From Paludibacteraceae bacterium (GTDB taxonomy: Bacteria > Bacteroidota > Bacteroidia > Bacteroidales > Paludibacteraceae): a stretch of DNA of 32,763 bases. Where the stretch lies: contig JAKSNK010000018.1 of assembly GCA_024399835.1 (NCBI GenBank), positions 1 to 32,763 on the forward strand, read 5' to 3'. The translations under genes were made by a program, and so were the position numbers. Positions 15,467 to 24,502 of the stretch are shown piece by piece. Every line of letters begins with the position of its first letter. Within the stretch, counting starts at the first letter, position 1. The notes under the pieces were generated by a model. It had not been told where the DNA came from. It did not search any database and saw only the letters and a program-made list of their open reading frames with translations.

Positions 15467-18400
15467 TTACTTGTTCAATTGTTTCTCACGACGGCGATCC
15501 TGCGCTCTCTGAATCTCGTAAGCAATGTTGGGTGCAACACACATAGAAGAGTAAGTACCTACAATCACACCAACCAACAGGGCGAAGACGAATCCGCGAA
15601 TGCTTTCGCCACCGAATACGAAGATTGCCAGCAATACAACGAATGTGGACATTGATGTAGAGAAGGTACGACTCAAAGTGTGATTGATGGCATCGTTGAT
15701 GTTTGCCATACGGTCGCGTTTGGAATACAAGGTGTTGTATTCGCGCACACGGTCAAAGATAACCACGGTATCGTTGATAGAGTAACCGATTACTGTCAGA
15801 ATAGCAGCAATAAAGCTTTGGTCAATCTCCATTGAGAAAGGCATCACTTTCCAGAGCAACGCATAGCAACCAAGTACCAAGATAGCATCGTGTGTCAATG
15901 CAACTACGGCACCCGTTGAATAAGCGAAATTGCGGAAACGCAACAAGATATAAAGGAATATACCTATCAGTGCGCAAATGACTGCGATAAAGGCAGCAGA
16001 AGTAATATCGTCCGCAATGGCAGGACCTACTTTCTGAGACTGCATGATACCTACTTCAGGATTGATCTCAGTCGATTTGAATTCGTCCAAGGTAGTGCCT
16101 TCTGGTAAATAGGACTTCAAGCCCTCATACAGCAGTGCCTCTATCTCATCGTCTAAAGTTTCGCTATTCTCATGAATCTTAAAGTTGGTGGAGATGCGCA
16201 CTTGATTTTGAGCACCAATGGTAATAACACGCATACTAAGGTTCTCACCTTCAGGATTCTGTTCCATGAAGACATTGGTCAGGTCTTGTTCAACGGCTTG
16301 TGTGTTGACATCCTGTGCGAAACGGACTACATAGTTGCGACCGCCGGAGAAGTCAATACCCAAATTCAGTTTACCGAACATGTGGGGCTCCAAACCAAGT
16401 AAACCAATGGCTACCAAAACACCTGAGATAATATAGAACACCTTGCGGTTCTCCACGAATTTAGCATGCACATTCTGCAGGAAGTTCTTCATCAGCGGAG
16501 TGGTAAAGGTAATCTCTTTGGAGTGCTCTCTGTTGGCGTATGCTTCCAACAATAGACGAGTCAAGAAGACTGCGGTCAGGAAAGAAGAGATAATACCAAT
16601 CATGTAAGTAACGGCGAAACCTTTGATAGGACCTGTACCGAAGATAGCCAAAATAGCACCGGTTAAGAAAGATGTTACATTGGAGTCCACAATAGCGGAA
16701 ATGGCACCTTTGAAACCATCCTCAATGGCTTTCTTCAACGACTTGCCATTCTTTAGTTCTTCACGGATGCGCTCATAAATCAGCACATTCGCATCCACTG
16801 CCATACCCATTGTCAATACGATACCTGCGATACCGGGCAAGGTCAGCACGGCAGAGAAAGATGCCAAGATACCGATTAACAGGAACACATTGCACAGCAA
16901 TGCTGTATCTGCTATCAAACCGGGAATCCAACCATAATAGAAAATCATGTAAATGAGAATCAGCAGGAAGCCAAGGGCAAACGACCACAAACCATCTACT
17001 ACTGCCTCGTGACCCAACGAAGGACCTACTACATCTTCTTGAATGATGCGCGCGGGCGCAGGCATCTTACCTGATTTTAAGGTGTTAGCCAAGTCTTTTG
17101 CCTCTTCTACGGTAAAGTTACCGGTAATCTGTGAATTACCACCGGCAATTTCGTTTTGTACGGTAGGGAATGAATATACATAACCATCCAATACGATGGC
17201 TACAGATTTGCCAATATTGTCTTTGGTAATACGCTGCCAAGCTTTTGCACCTTCGGCATTCATCGACATACTTACATTGGCAAAAGCGCTCAATTGACCG
17301 AAATCAGCACGGGCATCGGTGATTACATCACCCTCTAAGGATGCGCGTCCGTCGCGTTGGGCTTTTAATGCCACTAATTGATAGTATGCATCGGCTTCGT
17401 CAATGGCTTTAACTGTCCAATAGAAGCGCAAATCACGCGGTAAAATCTGTTTGGCAATGGGGGAGGTGAGCATAGCATTTACACGAGCAGTATCGGTGTA
17501 ATGAACAGTACCGACTACAGGACCGCGATAAGCTTGACCGGCTTGGTTAATGCTCGGATTCAGCACGGCGAACAGAGGATTCTCTTTCTTGTAATTTTCC
17601 AATGCTGCTGCGTTGTCTTGTGCACTTGCGGTGGTGTCTTCTGCCAAAGCATTAATCAAATCTTCGGCATCAGCGGCAGCGGTGTCTGCTACTTGAACTT
17701 CTTCCTCTGCTTCTGCCTTAACTTCCTCTGCAGGAGCTTCTTCAGCGTTGTCAGCAGCATTCAATGCAGCATATTCTCTATTGATTTGTGCCATGGCAGG
17801 CAAAATCTCTGCGAAATCATAAGTCTCCCAGAACTCCAAGTTGGCACTACCTTGCAGCAGTTTGCGCACGCGCTCGGGCTCTTTAATACCCGGTAACTCA
17901 ATCAGGATACGACCGGCTTGACTCAACTTTTGAATATTGGGTTGAACCACGCCAAAACGGTCAATACGGGTTCTCAATACATTGAATGAGTTGTTAATGG
18001 CGCCATCTACTTCCTCGCGAATAACTTTTTCTACTTCGTCATTGGTGGAATTGAGGGTTACCTTGTCTTTCAGCTCAAAAGTGGAGAAGATACTTGCCAA
18101 TTGAGCATTGGGGTCTAGTTCTTTGTAAGATTCGATGAATAAACTTACAAAATCCTCTCCGCTGGTCTTTTGTTTCTCCAATGCTTTGGCAATAGCAGCA
18201 TTAAAATTCTCGGAGGTGTTGTAACCGCTTAATGCGCGGAGAATGTCAGGAACAGACACTTCCATGGTCACATTCATACCGCCCTTCAAGTCCAGACCCA
18301 AATTGATTTCCTTTTCGCGGCACTCTTTCAGCGTGTAGCCAAACCATACCTTTTGCGAAGCGATGGAATCTAAATAAAAATACTCTTTAGCCGCATCATT

Positions 18401-18520
18401 GCCGGCATACTCTTTGGCTTTCTTGTCGTAATGAGAAGTTACCAAAGAGAAACTCAAATAAAAGGCGCATACTAATGCCAAGCATACTGCCAAAATTCGA
18501 ACTAATCCTTTGTTTTGCAT
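15467..18520 (-). CDS. secDF: Protein translocase subunit SecDF (fused)
   Basis: Proton-driven accessory of the Sec translocon in the inner membrane. SecD and SecF are fused in one 1017-aa chain, as usual in Bacteroidota. The SecD part has an N-terminal membrane helix (about 8-28), NLGLDLKGGMNVTMEV, and TM motifs with LTMGMAVDANVLIYERIREE. The SecF part has LNLGIDFSGGRNYVVRF and GYSINDTVVIFDRVREY. An Ala/Glu-rich acidic linker lies within the first periplasmic domain (about residues 250-315), a low-complexity insertion often seen in this group. It has its own promoter at 18565-18596 and is followed by the hairpin at 15396-15425. Confidence 0.97.
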   Translation of the reverse strand: MQNKGLVRILAVCLALVCAFYLSFSLVTSHYDKKAKEYAGNDAAKEYFYLDSIASQKVWFGYTLKECREKEINLGLDLKGGMNVTMEVSVPDILRALSGYNTSENFNAAIAKALEKQKTSGEDFVSLFIESYKELDPNAQLASIFSTFELKDKVTLNSTNDEVEKVIREEVDGAINNSFNVLRTRIDRFGVVQPNIQKLSQAGRILIELPGIKEPERVRKLLQGSANLEFWETYDFAEILPAMAQINREYAALNAADNAEEAPAEEVKAEAEEEVQVADTAAADAEDLINALAEDTTASAQDNAAALENYKKENPLFAVLNPSINQAGQAYRGPVVGTVHYTDTARVNAMLTSPIAKQILPRDLRFYWTVKAIDEADAYYQLVALKAQRDGRASLEGDVITDARADFGQLSAFANVSMSMNAEGAKAWQRITKDNIGKSVAIVLDGYVYSFPTVQNEIAGGNSQITGNFTVEEAKDLANTLKSGKMPAPARIIQEDVVGPSLGHEAVVDGLWSFALGFLLILIYMIFYYGWIPGLIADTALLCNVFLLIGILASFSAVLTLPGIAGIVLTMGMAVDANVLIYERIREELKNGKSLKKAIEDGFKGAISAIVDSNVTSFLTGAILAIFGTGPIKGFAVTYMIGIISSFLTAVFLTRLLLEAYANREHSKEITFTTPLMKNFLQNVHAKFVENRKVFYIISGVLVAIGLLGLEPHMFGKLNLGIDFSGGRNYVVRFAQDVNTQAVEQDLTNVFMEQNPEGENLSMRVITIGAQNQVRISTNFKIHENSETLDDEIEALLYEGLKSYLPEGTTLDEFKSTEINPEVGIMQSQKVGPAIADDITSAAFIAVICALIGIFLYILLRFRNFAYSTGAVVALTHDAILVLGCYALLWKVMPFSMEIDQSFIAAILTVIGYSINDTVVIFDRVREYNTLYSKRDRMANINDAINHTLSRTFSTSMSTFVVLLAIFVFGGESIRGFVFALLVGVIVGTYSSMCVAPNIAYEIQRAQDRRREKQLNK

Positions 18521-18564
18521 AGTTTTTATAATTAATAATTATCGTATGTTCACGAAAAAGCGTG

Positions 18565-18596
18565 CAAATTTACAATTTTTTTTTCAAATACGCAAA
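18565..18596 (-). promoter_or_regulatory. Bacteroidota-type promoter for secDF
   Basis: On the - strand TAAATTTG (18572-18565) is the -7 box and TTTG (18596-18593) the -33 box, 20 bp apart, about 40 nt before the secDF ATG. Confidence 0.7.
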
Positions 18597-18621
18597 TATT
18601 TTTATTATTTTCTAGAAAATA

Positions 18622-18656
18622 AATAAAAAAAAGACCTCTATTAGCGTAGAGATCTT
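18622..18656 (-). terminator. Terminator of the initiator tRNA transcript
   Basis: On the - strand a 10-bp stem (18656-18647 with 18640-18631, one G-U pair) with a 6-nt loop is followed by a run of eight T. It lies directly 3' of the tRNA. Confidence 0.88.
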
Positions 18657-18662
18657 CCTTAG

Positions 18663-18734
<72 letters not shown>

Positions 18735-18763
18735 ATATGCACCATTCTTTTCAAATGGGACTG

Positions 18764-18795
18764 CAAAGGTACACTTTTTTTTTGACATAACCAAA
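18764..18795 (-). promoter_or_regulatory. Bacteroidota-type promoter for tRNA-fMet
   Basis: On the - strand TACCTTTG (18771-18764) and TTTG (18795-18792) are 20 bp apart. The start would be about 23 nt before the mature tRNA 5' end. Confidence 0.78.
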
Positions 18796-18823
18796 TTTTT
18801 GGCTAAAAAAGTGTGTTTTTTGT

Positions 18824-19390
18824 TCAAAAATCGTATTTTTTCAGTACTTGGTAGATCTTATCGATAGGGAATCCCATTACATTGAAATAGGAGCCGTTTA
18901 AGTGTGTAACCGCTACATATCCAATCCACTCCTGCACTCCATAGGCACCGGCTTTATCCAATGGATGGTACTTATTTACATAAGTTTCAATTTCTTCGTC
19001 TGTCAGTTCGCGGAAAGTAACATCGGTCTTCTCTACAAAACATTCCACAATGCCGGCTACTGTTTTTACACATACACCGGTAAAGACTTGATGTGTTTTG
19101 CCACTTAGTTGCCTGAGCATACGGCAGGCATCTGCTTCATCTTTGGGTTTGCCCAATACTTGCCCGTCTAACCAAACAATGGTATCTGCGGTAATCAATA
19201 CCTCATCCGCTGCCAATGGTTCGGGATATGCTTGGGCTTTAAGTTGTGCAATATATTGGGGAATATCGCCCCCTCGCAAATCTAACGGGTAACTCTCATC
19301 GGCATGAATATTGACCACACGAAATGGAATATCCAAACCTGCCATTAATTCTTTGCGACGGGGAGACTGACTGCCTAAAATAATTTTCAT
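18824..19390 (-). CDS. maf: Maf-family nucleoside triphosphate pyrophosphatase
   Basis: Hydrolyses non-canonical or m7/dTTP-UTP-type nucleotides to monophosphates (house-cleaning; once called septum formation inhibitor). The 188-aa length is normal. Signatures: LGSQSPRRKELM at the N-terminus, the catalytic ITADTIVWLDGQVLGKP with metal-binding Asp, and DKAGAYGVQEW. The start codon overlaps the ubiA-type gene stop by 4 bp (ATGA). It is the last gene in the - strand string that begins at pta; no clear terminator precedes the tRNA promoter. Confidence 0.95.
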   Translation of the reverse strand: MKIILGSQSPRRKELMAGLDIPFRVVNIHADESYPLDLRGGDIPQYIAQLKAQAYPEPLAADEVLITADTIVWLDGQVLGKPKDEADACRMLRQLSGKTHQVFTGVCVKTVAGIVECFVEKTDVTFRELTDEEIETYVNKYHPLDKAGAYGVQEWIGYVAVTHLNGSYFNVMGFPIDKIYQVLKKYDF

Positions 19391-20349
19391 AAGGCACGAA
19401 CAATGACAAAACTATATAAAATGCCCATCAGCATCACAAACTTCATCACATTTTGCGCCGTTTTATAGTCGGATGGAATTTTGGCAGCCCAAGTTAGCCA
19501 TAAACTGCAAATCAAGGGTGTCATAATGCCAAATGACACATAGCGTGTACTGAGTGTATCCCATCCGTGAGGATAAGGTACGCAGAAAAAGCCAATCCAC
19601 ACCAGCAAAGCCAGGGTAATAAGGCACAGTATGGTTACAATCCATTTCGCTGCCCAATCGCCGTATCGAACAGGCAGGGTGTGACATTCTAACTCGCGGT
19701 CTCCCTGTTGGTCCTGCATGTCTTTGGTAATCTCCCGCATGAGGGTGGTTAATAATGCAAATAGGGCGAATCCTCCCAACCACATATACAAATCATGTCC
19801 GACAGGAGAATAGTCGATAATATCTCCAAAATGGTGTCGCAACATGGCAATATTGGTGACGGCAATCAAAATTGGGGGTATGGCGGACAAGAAAGCGACA
19901 ATGATATTTCCCAAAATGAATTGGCGTTTATAACTACTGGAATAGAACCATAATAATCCCGGTACAATCAGCATAATCAGACCTACGGTCCAACTGCGGC
20001 ATAGCCACGCTACAACCAATCCTAATGCCACACCTACAATAGTCAGGACTTGGTGCAGACGAACGGTCTGTTCCTTGCTAATCAGATTCGTTACAATCAG
20101 TTGCTCAGGTTTGTTGATGCGGTCTATCTTGATGTCAAAATAGTCGTTGATTACATATCCTCCGGCGGCAATCATGATTGTGGCAACCGTCAGCATCAGT
20201 TCTATCCACCATGGCAGCAAGGCATCAAACATGCAATGGCGGATAACGGGTATTGCCACCCAGTGTTGCATTGCCCACATTAGGATGCCTAACATGATGA
20301 GGTTCATCCAGCGTACTAACCGCAAGTATGCTATAATCTTATTTTGCAT
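19387..20349 (-). CDS. UbiA family prenyltransferase
   Basis: Integral inner-membrane enzyme that transfers a polyprenyl chain to an acceptor (quinone ring, or glycerol-phosphate lipid as in the geranylgeranylglycerol-phosphate transferases often annotated in Bacteroidota). The first Asp-rich motif is NDYFDIKIDRINKPEQ (Asn68-Asp69 to Asp76), the second REITKDMQDQQGDRE. Eight or so hydrophobic segments are spread over 320 aa. The acceptor cannot be told from sequence alone. It overlaps maf by 4 bp and the amylase gene by 1 nt (TAATG). The polyprenyl synthase at 5959 could supply its substrate. Confidence 0.9.
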   Translation of the reverse strand: MQNKIIAYLRLVRWMNLIMLGILMWAMQHWVAIPVIRHCMFDALLPWWIELMLTVATIMIAAGGYVINDYFDIKIDRINKPEQLIVTNLISKEQTVRLHQVLTIVGVALGLVVAWLCRSWTVGLIMLIVPGLLWFYSSSYKRQFILGNIIVAFLSAIPPILIAVTNIAMLRHHFGDIIDYSPVGHDLYMWLGGFALFALLTTLMREITKDMQDQQGDRELECHTLPVRYGDWAAKWIVTILCLITLALLVWIGFFCVPYPHGWDTLSTRYVSFGIMTPLICSLWLTWAAKIPSDYKTAQNVMKFVMLMGILYSFVIVRAL

Positions 20350-22007
20350 TATTTTTTCCGTTTGGTTGCGTCTTTAATTTGCAAAATTACCCCTGTCCAT
20401 GCCGGCAAGGTCAAATGTACGGGTTCGTTGCTGGTTAGGGCAATTTTCTTGTATTTGGTGTTGGTTAACAAGTCAATAGCGTTTGCGTTTTTCCACTCTT
20501 TTTGGCGCAGGTAGTCAAATGCTGCTTTGGGGATTTGTACATTGGTCTCTACCTGACGGTCGTCAAAGTTGAGCACAATCAGCAATACTTCATCGTCTGC
20601 TTTGCGCAAATAGGCATATTGTTCGTGCTTGTTAAAACCTTCTCCCTGAGCATATTCCAAGTCATACATCAGACCGGAATGAATAGCTGTATTGTCTCTC
20701 GCGATGGTGAGTAAGCGTTGGTAGAATGAACGCAAAGTCTTCTGCTCGTTATTGAGCAGTTTGCCGTCAAACTTGCCATTGTTTGCCCATGCTTGCAGCG
20801 ATTTCAAGCCCCAATAGTCGAAGATACTGCTACGGCCATCCATGCCGGAAAAACCTTCAGCGTCCATGCCCGTTTCTCCTAATTCTTGTCCTGCATAAAC
20901 CATCACAGGGTTCGTACCTAAAGTGGCAGCTACAATCATTGCCGGTTGGGCACACATACCCCGTCCGCAGAAAAACCCGGAAGCAACGCGCTGCTCGTCA
21001 TGATTTTCAAGGAAGTACAACATCTTGTCGCGAATATCCTCAACGGCTTGCCATTGGTTGGTAATACCTTCCGCCGGCCAATTTTTACTGGTAACACCAC
21101 GCAGATAGTCATACATACCGACCTTGTCGTACAAATAATCAAAACCGACTTCCAAATAGGTGCGATAGAGTTGGGGATTATAACATTCGGCAATAAATTC
21201 TACATCGGGGAAATAAGTGTGAATTTTGGGAATAACCCACTTCCAAAACTCTGCAGGAACCATTTCTGCCATATCAACACGAAATGCATCCACCCCTTTC
21301 CTTGCCCAGAAATGCAAGATGTCCAACATCTTTTTCCATGTGTTGGGAATGGGGTTGAACTGTTTCTCCATACCGCCGGTATAGTATACGCCATAATTCA
21401 GTTTGACCGTTTCATACCAATCTGTTTGACAGGGGTGAGCATGAAAGCAATCATTGCCTGTCGCCTTGGCGGGCATCTCTTCGTACCCTTCAATGGCGAA
21501 TTGTGGTGCAAATCGTTCTCCCGGCAGATAATAGAAATTGTTCAGCGGCGAAAAAGCCCATTCGGGGTGGTCGGTTTGCCCTAAGTCTTTGACTCCTTTA
21601 GGTTTACATACGGATTTGTATTCGCGAGAGACATGATTAGGAACAAAGTCGATAACCACTTTCATACCTGCTTTATGTGTGCGACGAATCAAACCTTCAA
21701 ATTCCGCCATGCGCTTGTCTTTGTCAACAGCCAAGTCGATATCCACATCGTAATAATCAGTAATGGCGTATGGCGAACCTGCCTTACCTTTGGTGATGGT
21801 CGGGTTGTTGTATTCTTCGGTAGCGTGACGAATAATACCGGTGTACCAGATATAGTTGACACCAAGGTCACGGATGGCTTTCAATGCTTTTGCGTCTATT
21901 CCATTAAAAGTGCCACAACCGTTTTCTTCACGACTGCCATTGCGTTTCCGAGTGGGATTGTAATTGGTGAATGTTCTCGGAAATAATTGATAGATAATAG
22001 GTTTCAT
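20349..22007 (-). CDS. Alpha-amylase family glycoside hydrolase (GH13), intracellular
   Basis: The start MKPIIYQLFPRTFT with no signal peptide points to a cytosolic enzyme acting on glycogen or imported maltodextrins; exact specificity is not readable. The four GH13 regions are present: DFVPNH (120-125), DAFRVDMAE with nucleophile Asp245, EFIAECYNP with acid/base Glu274, and FLENHDEQR with Asp337. A C-terminal all-beta domain follows (about 460-552). The length is 552 aa. It is packed between ackA (the ackA stop is directly followed by this ATG at 22007) and the ubiA-type gene, so it belongs to the same transcript. Coupling of glucan breakdown to acetate formation is inference. Confidence 0.93.
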   Translation of the reverse strand: MKPIIYQLFPRTFTNYNPTRKRNGSREENGCGTFNGIDAKALKAIRDLGVNYIWYTGIIRHATEEYNNPTITKGKAGSPYAITDYYDVDIDLAVDKDKRMAEFEGLIRRTHKAGMKVVIDFVPNHVSREYKSVCKPKGVKDLGQTDHPEWAFSPLNNFYYLPGERFAPQFAIEGYEEMPAKATGNDCFHAHPCQTDWYETVKLNYGVYYTGGMEKQFNPIPNTWKKMLDILHFWARKGVDAFRVDMAEMVPAEFWKWVIPKIHTYFPDVEFIAECYNPQLYRTYLEVGFDYLYDKVGMYDYLRGVTSKNWPAEGITNQWQAVEDIRDKMLYFLENHDEQRVASGFFCGRGMCAQPAMIVAATLGTNPVMVYAGQELGETGMDAEGFSGMDGRSSIFDYWGLKSLQAWANNGKFDGKLLNNEQKTLRSFYQRLLTIARDNTAIHSGLMYDLEYAQGEGFNKHEQYAYLRKADDEVLLIVLNFDDRQVETNVQIPKAAFDYLRQKEWKNANAIDLLTNTKYKKIALTSNEPVHLTLPAWTGVILQIKDATKRKK

Positions 22008-23204
22008 TTATTTTACGAGGGATTGAGTGTCTAATGCAATCATCAATTCTTCATCAGTCGGTATTACGCACATGGTTACCTTGCTGTTCGGTGTGGAAAT
22101 GATGGCTTCCTTACCATGTATGCCGGCATTAATTTTCTCGTCTAATTCTGCGCCCAAATAACCAAATCCTTTAGCAATTTCTCCACGAATATATTCGTCA
22201 TTCTCGCCAATACCGCCGGTAAAGACGATGATATCTACGCCATTCATGGCTGCGGCGTATGCGCCGATGTATTTCTTGACACGATAGATGAACATACGGC
22301 GTGCCAAGTCTGCGCGTTTGTTGCCGTCTTCGATGGCTGCGGTAATATCGCGGCAGTCCGAACTGACACCGCTTACGCCCATCAAACCGGATTTTTTATT
22401 TACCAAGGTGGAGAATTGTTCGGTAGAAAGATGCTCTTTATCCATGATGTAAGTAGCTGCGCCCAAGTCCAAATCACCGGCTCTGGTACCCATCATTAAA
22501 CCTTCAATCGGGGTCAGTCCCATGGAAGTATCCACCGACTTGCCATTCAATACGGCGGTACAACTGCCACCATTGCCGATATGGGCAGTAATAATCTTTT
22601 TGCCCTCTGCTTTTGTGCCTAAGAACTCACATACGCGAGCGCTGACATAGCGATGGCTGGTGCCATGGAAACCATAACGGCGGATGGCATATTTTTCATA
22701 CATCTCATACGGAATGGCATACATAAATGCCTCGTCAGGCATGGTCTGATGGAAGGCGGTATCAAAAACAGCCACTTGGGGCACTCCCGGAAGTGATTTT
22801 TCGATGGCATCAATGCCCTTTAAATTGGCTGGATTATGCAAGGGAGCCAATTCTGCGCATTTGACAATCATGGCTTTGACTTCGTCGTCAATCAATACGG
22901 ATTTGTTAAATTTCTCTCCGCCGTGTACCACACGGTGACCTACGGCATTGATTTCCTTCAAACTCTTGATGCAACCCACCTCGGGATCGGTCAACTTATC
23001 CAATATCAACTGAATGCCGACGGTATGCTCCGGCATGGCTTTTTCGAATTTCACCTTGTCGCCATTGGGTAACTTGACTTGCAAGAAAGCATCTGGCAAA
23101 CCGATTTTTTCTACACCGCCTTGTGCCAATACGGCACGGCTTTCCATTTCAAACAATTTATACTTGATGGACGAACTGCCACAATTCAAAACTAATATCT
23201 TCAT
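22008..23204 (-). CDS. ackA: Acetate kinase
   Basis: Acetyl phosphate + ADP to acetate + ATP, the energy-yielding end of acetate fermentation; cytosolic ASKHA-fold enzyme. The 398-aa length is normal. LNCGSSSIKYKLFE at the N-terminus, VGHRVVHGGEKF, RRYGFHGTSHRYVS and FTGGIGENDEYIR are the standard signatures. It lies 81 nt after pta, the gap containing a four-copy 11-bp repeat, and abuts the amylase gene. Confidence 0.97.
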   Translation of the reverse strand: MKILVLNCGSSSIKYKLFEMESRAVLAQGGVEKIGLPDAFLQVKLPNGDKVKFEKAMPEHTVGIQLILDKLTDPEVGCIKSLKEINAVGHRVVHGGEKFNKSVLIDDEVKAMIVKCAELAPLHNPANLKGIDAIEKSLPGVPQVAVFDTAFHQTMPDEAFMYAIPYEMYEKYAIRRYGFHGTSHRYVSARVCEFLGTKAEGKKIITAHIGNGGSCTAVLNGKSVDTSMGLTPIEGLMMGTRAGDLDLGAATYIMDKEHLSTEQFSTLVNKKSGLMGVSGVSSDCRDITAAIEDGNKRADLARRMFIYRVKKYIGAYAAAMNGVDIIVFTGGIGENDEYIRGEIAKGFGYLGAELDEKINAGIHGKEAIISTPNSKVTMCVIPTDEELMIALDTQSLVK

Positions 23205-23229
23205 ATTTCGTACTTTTAATATGTATTTA

Positions 23230-23273
23230 ACGGGTGATTAACGAGTGATTAAGGTGTGATTAACGGGTGATTC
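23230..23273 (-). repeat. 11-bp tandem repeat, 4 copies, between pta and ackA
   Basis: ACGGGTGATTA, ACGAGTGATTA, AGGTGTGATTA and ACGGGTGATTC (read on +) follow one another at 23230-23273. The repeat fills half of the short pta-ackA spacer and would be in the leader of ackA within the transcript. Confidence 0.92.
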
Positions 23274-23285
23274 TCGTTAGATGGA

Positions 23286-24284
23286 TTACTTGATAGCCTG
23301 ATTGGCGGTAATGATAACCATTTGCACGATATCTTGTACCTTGCAGCCACGGCTCAAGTCATTAACAGGAGCAGCAATACCTTGCAGAATAGGACCAACT
23401 GCATCTGCACCGGAGAAGCGTTCTACTAATTTATATCCGATATTGCCTGCCTGCAAATCCGGGAATACCAACACATTGGCTTTTCCGGCAACGGGACTGT
23501 TCGGAGCTTTTTTCTCGCCTACACTGGCTATCAGAGCAGCATCGGCTTGCAGTTCGCCGTCGATATTCAATTCGGGAGCCATCTCTTTGGCTAAACGGGT
23601 GGCTTCGGTTACTTTGTCAACCAATTCATGTTTAGCGCTGCCTTTGCTTGAGAAACTCAACATGGCTACTCGTGGCTCAATTTGTGCCAAACTGCGGGCT
23701 GTTTCGGCGGTTGAAATGGCAATTTGCGCCAATTCTTCAGCGTTGGGGCACGGATTGACAGCACAATCTGCAAATACTAAGAATCCGTCTTCACCGAGGT
23801 TCTTGGCAGGTGTAAACATAAGGAAAGCACCACTCACAATCTTGCAACCGGGTTTAGTTTTCAGTATTTGGAATGCAGGACGAATGGTGTCTGCGGTTGT
23901 TCCGCGCGCTCCGGCTAATTCACCATCGGCATCTCCTGCTTTTATCATCAGACATCCTAAGTACAACGGATCCATTGCCTTCTTGGCTGCCTCTTCTTCT
24001 GTCATCCCTTTGGCTTTGCGTAATTCAAAGAGCAGATTGGCATAATCTTTCATTTTTGGCTCAATGGCAGGGTCAAAAATTGTAGCGTCTTTTATGTATG
24101 CGTATCCTTTCTCTGCTGCCATTTTTTCGATGGTCTCTCTATTGCCTATTAAAATCAACTTTGCCAGTTGTTCTTTCAGCAGAATATTGGCTGCTTCCAA
24201 AGTACGAGGTTCGTCACCTTCAGGTAACACAATTCGTTGCGGGTTCTTTTTTGCCCGCTCGGTCATTTGCTCTAAAATAGTCAT
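23286..24284 (-). CDS. pta: Phosphate acetyltransferase
   Basis: Acetyl-CoA + phosphate to acetyl phosphate, partner of AckA. At 332 aa it is the short single-domain form without the N-terminal DRTGG extension of the E. coli enzyme. IVLPEGDEPRTLEAA at the N-terminus, ARGTTADTIRPAFQILKT, MLSFSSKGSAKHE and NVLVFPDLQAGNIGYKLVERF are typical. It is the first gene of the - strand string pta-ackA-GH13-ubiA-maf, with the promoter at 24345-24375 diverging from the OmpA gene. Confidence 0.97.
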   Translation of the reverse strand: MTILEQMTERAKKNPQRIVLPEGDEPRTLEAANILLKEQLAKLILIGNRETIEKMAAEKGYAYIKDATIFDPAIEPKMKDYANLLFELRKAKGMTEEEAAKKAMDPLYLGCLMIKAGDADGELAGARGTTADTIRPAFQILKTKPGCKIVSGAFLMFTPAKNLGEDGFLVFADCAVNPCPNAEELAQIAISTAETARSLAQIEPRVAMLSFSSKGSAKHELVDKVTEATRLAKEMAPELNIDGELQADAALIASVGEKKAPNSPVAGKANVLVFPDLQAGNIGYKLVERFSGADAVGPILQGIAAPVNDLSRGCKVQDIVQMVIITANQAIK

Positions 24285-24344
24285 AATGGTAAAAATATGA
24301 ATGGGTTATACAAAAATGTCATTTGCATTGTGTTCAATACGATG

Positions 24345-24375
24345 CAAAGATACCAAAAAAGGTACATATACGCAA
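24345..24375 (-). promoter_or_regulatory. Bacteroidota-type promoter for the pta transcript
   Basis: On the - strand TATCTTTG (24352-24345) and TTGC (24375-24372) are 19 bp apart. The leader would be ~55 nt. No other full-consensus box was found in the five-gene string down to maf. Confidence 0.75.
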
Positions 24376-24411
24376 GCGTATGCGAAAAAAGTGCTTTTTT
24401 TTCAAAAAAAA

Positions 24412-24443
24412 TTTGGTCATCTCAAAAAAAAATTGTACCTTTG
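24412..24443 (+). promoter_or_regulatory. Bacteroidota-type promoter for the OmpA/LysM gene
   Basis: TTTGG (24412-24416) and TACCTTTG (24436-24443), 19 bp apart, on the + strand. It is divergent from the pta promoter; the two -33 boxes are about 37 bp apart, so one regulator could touch both. Confidence 0.8.
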
Positions 24444-24502
24444 CACCTTGAAAGCGTGGAATGCGCTTTGTTTAGTCATGTAATCAACAAAAATAAATTG
24501 AT

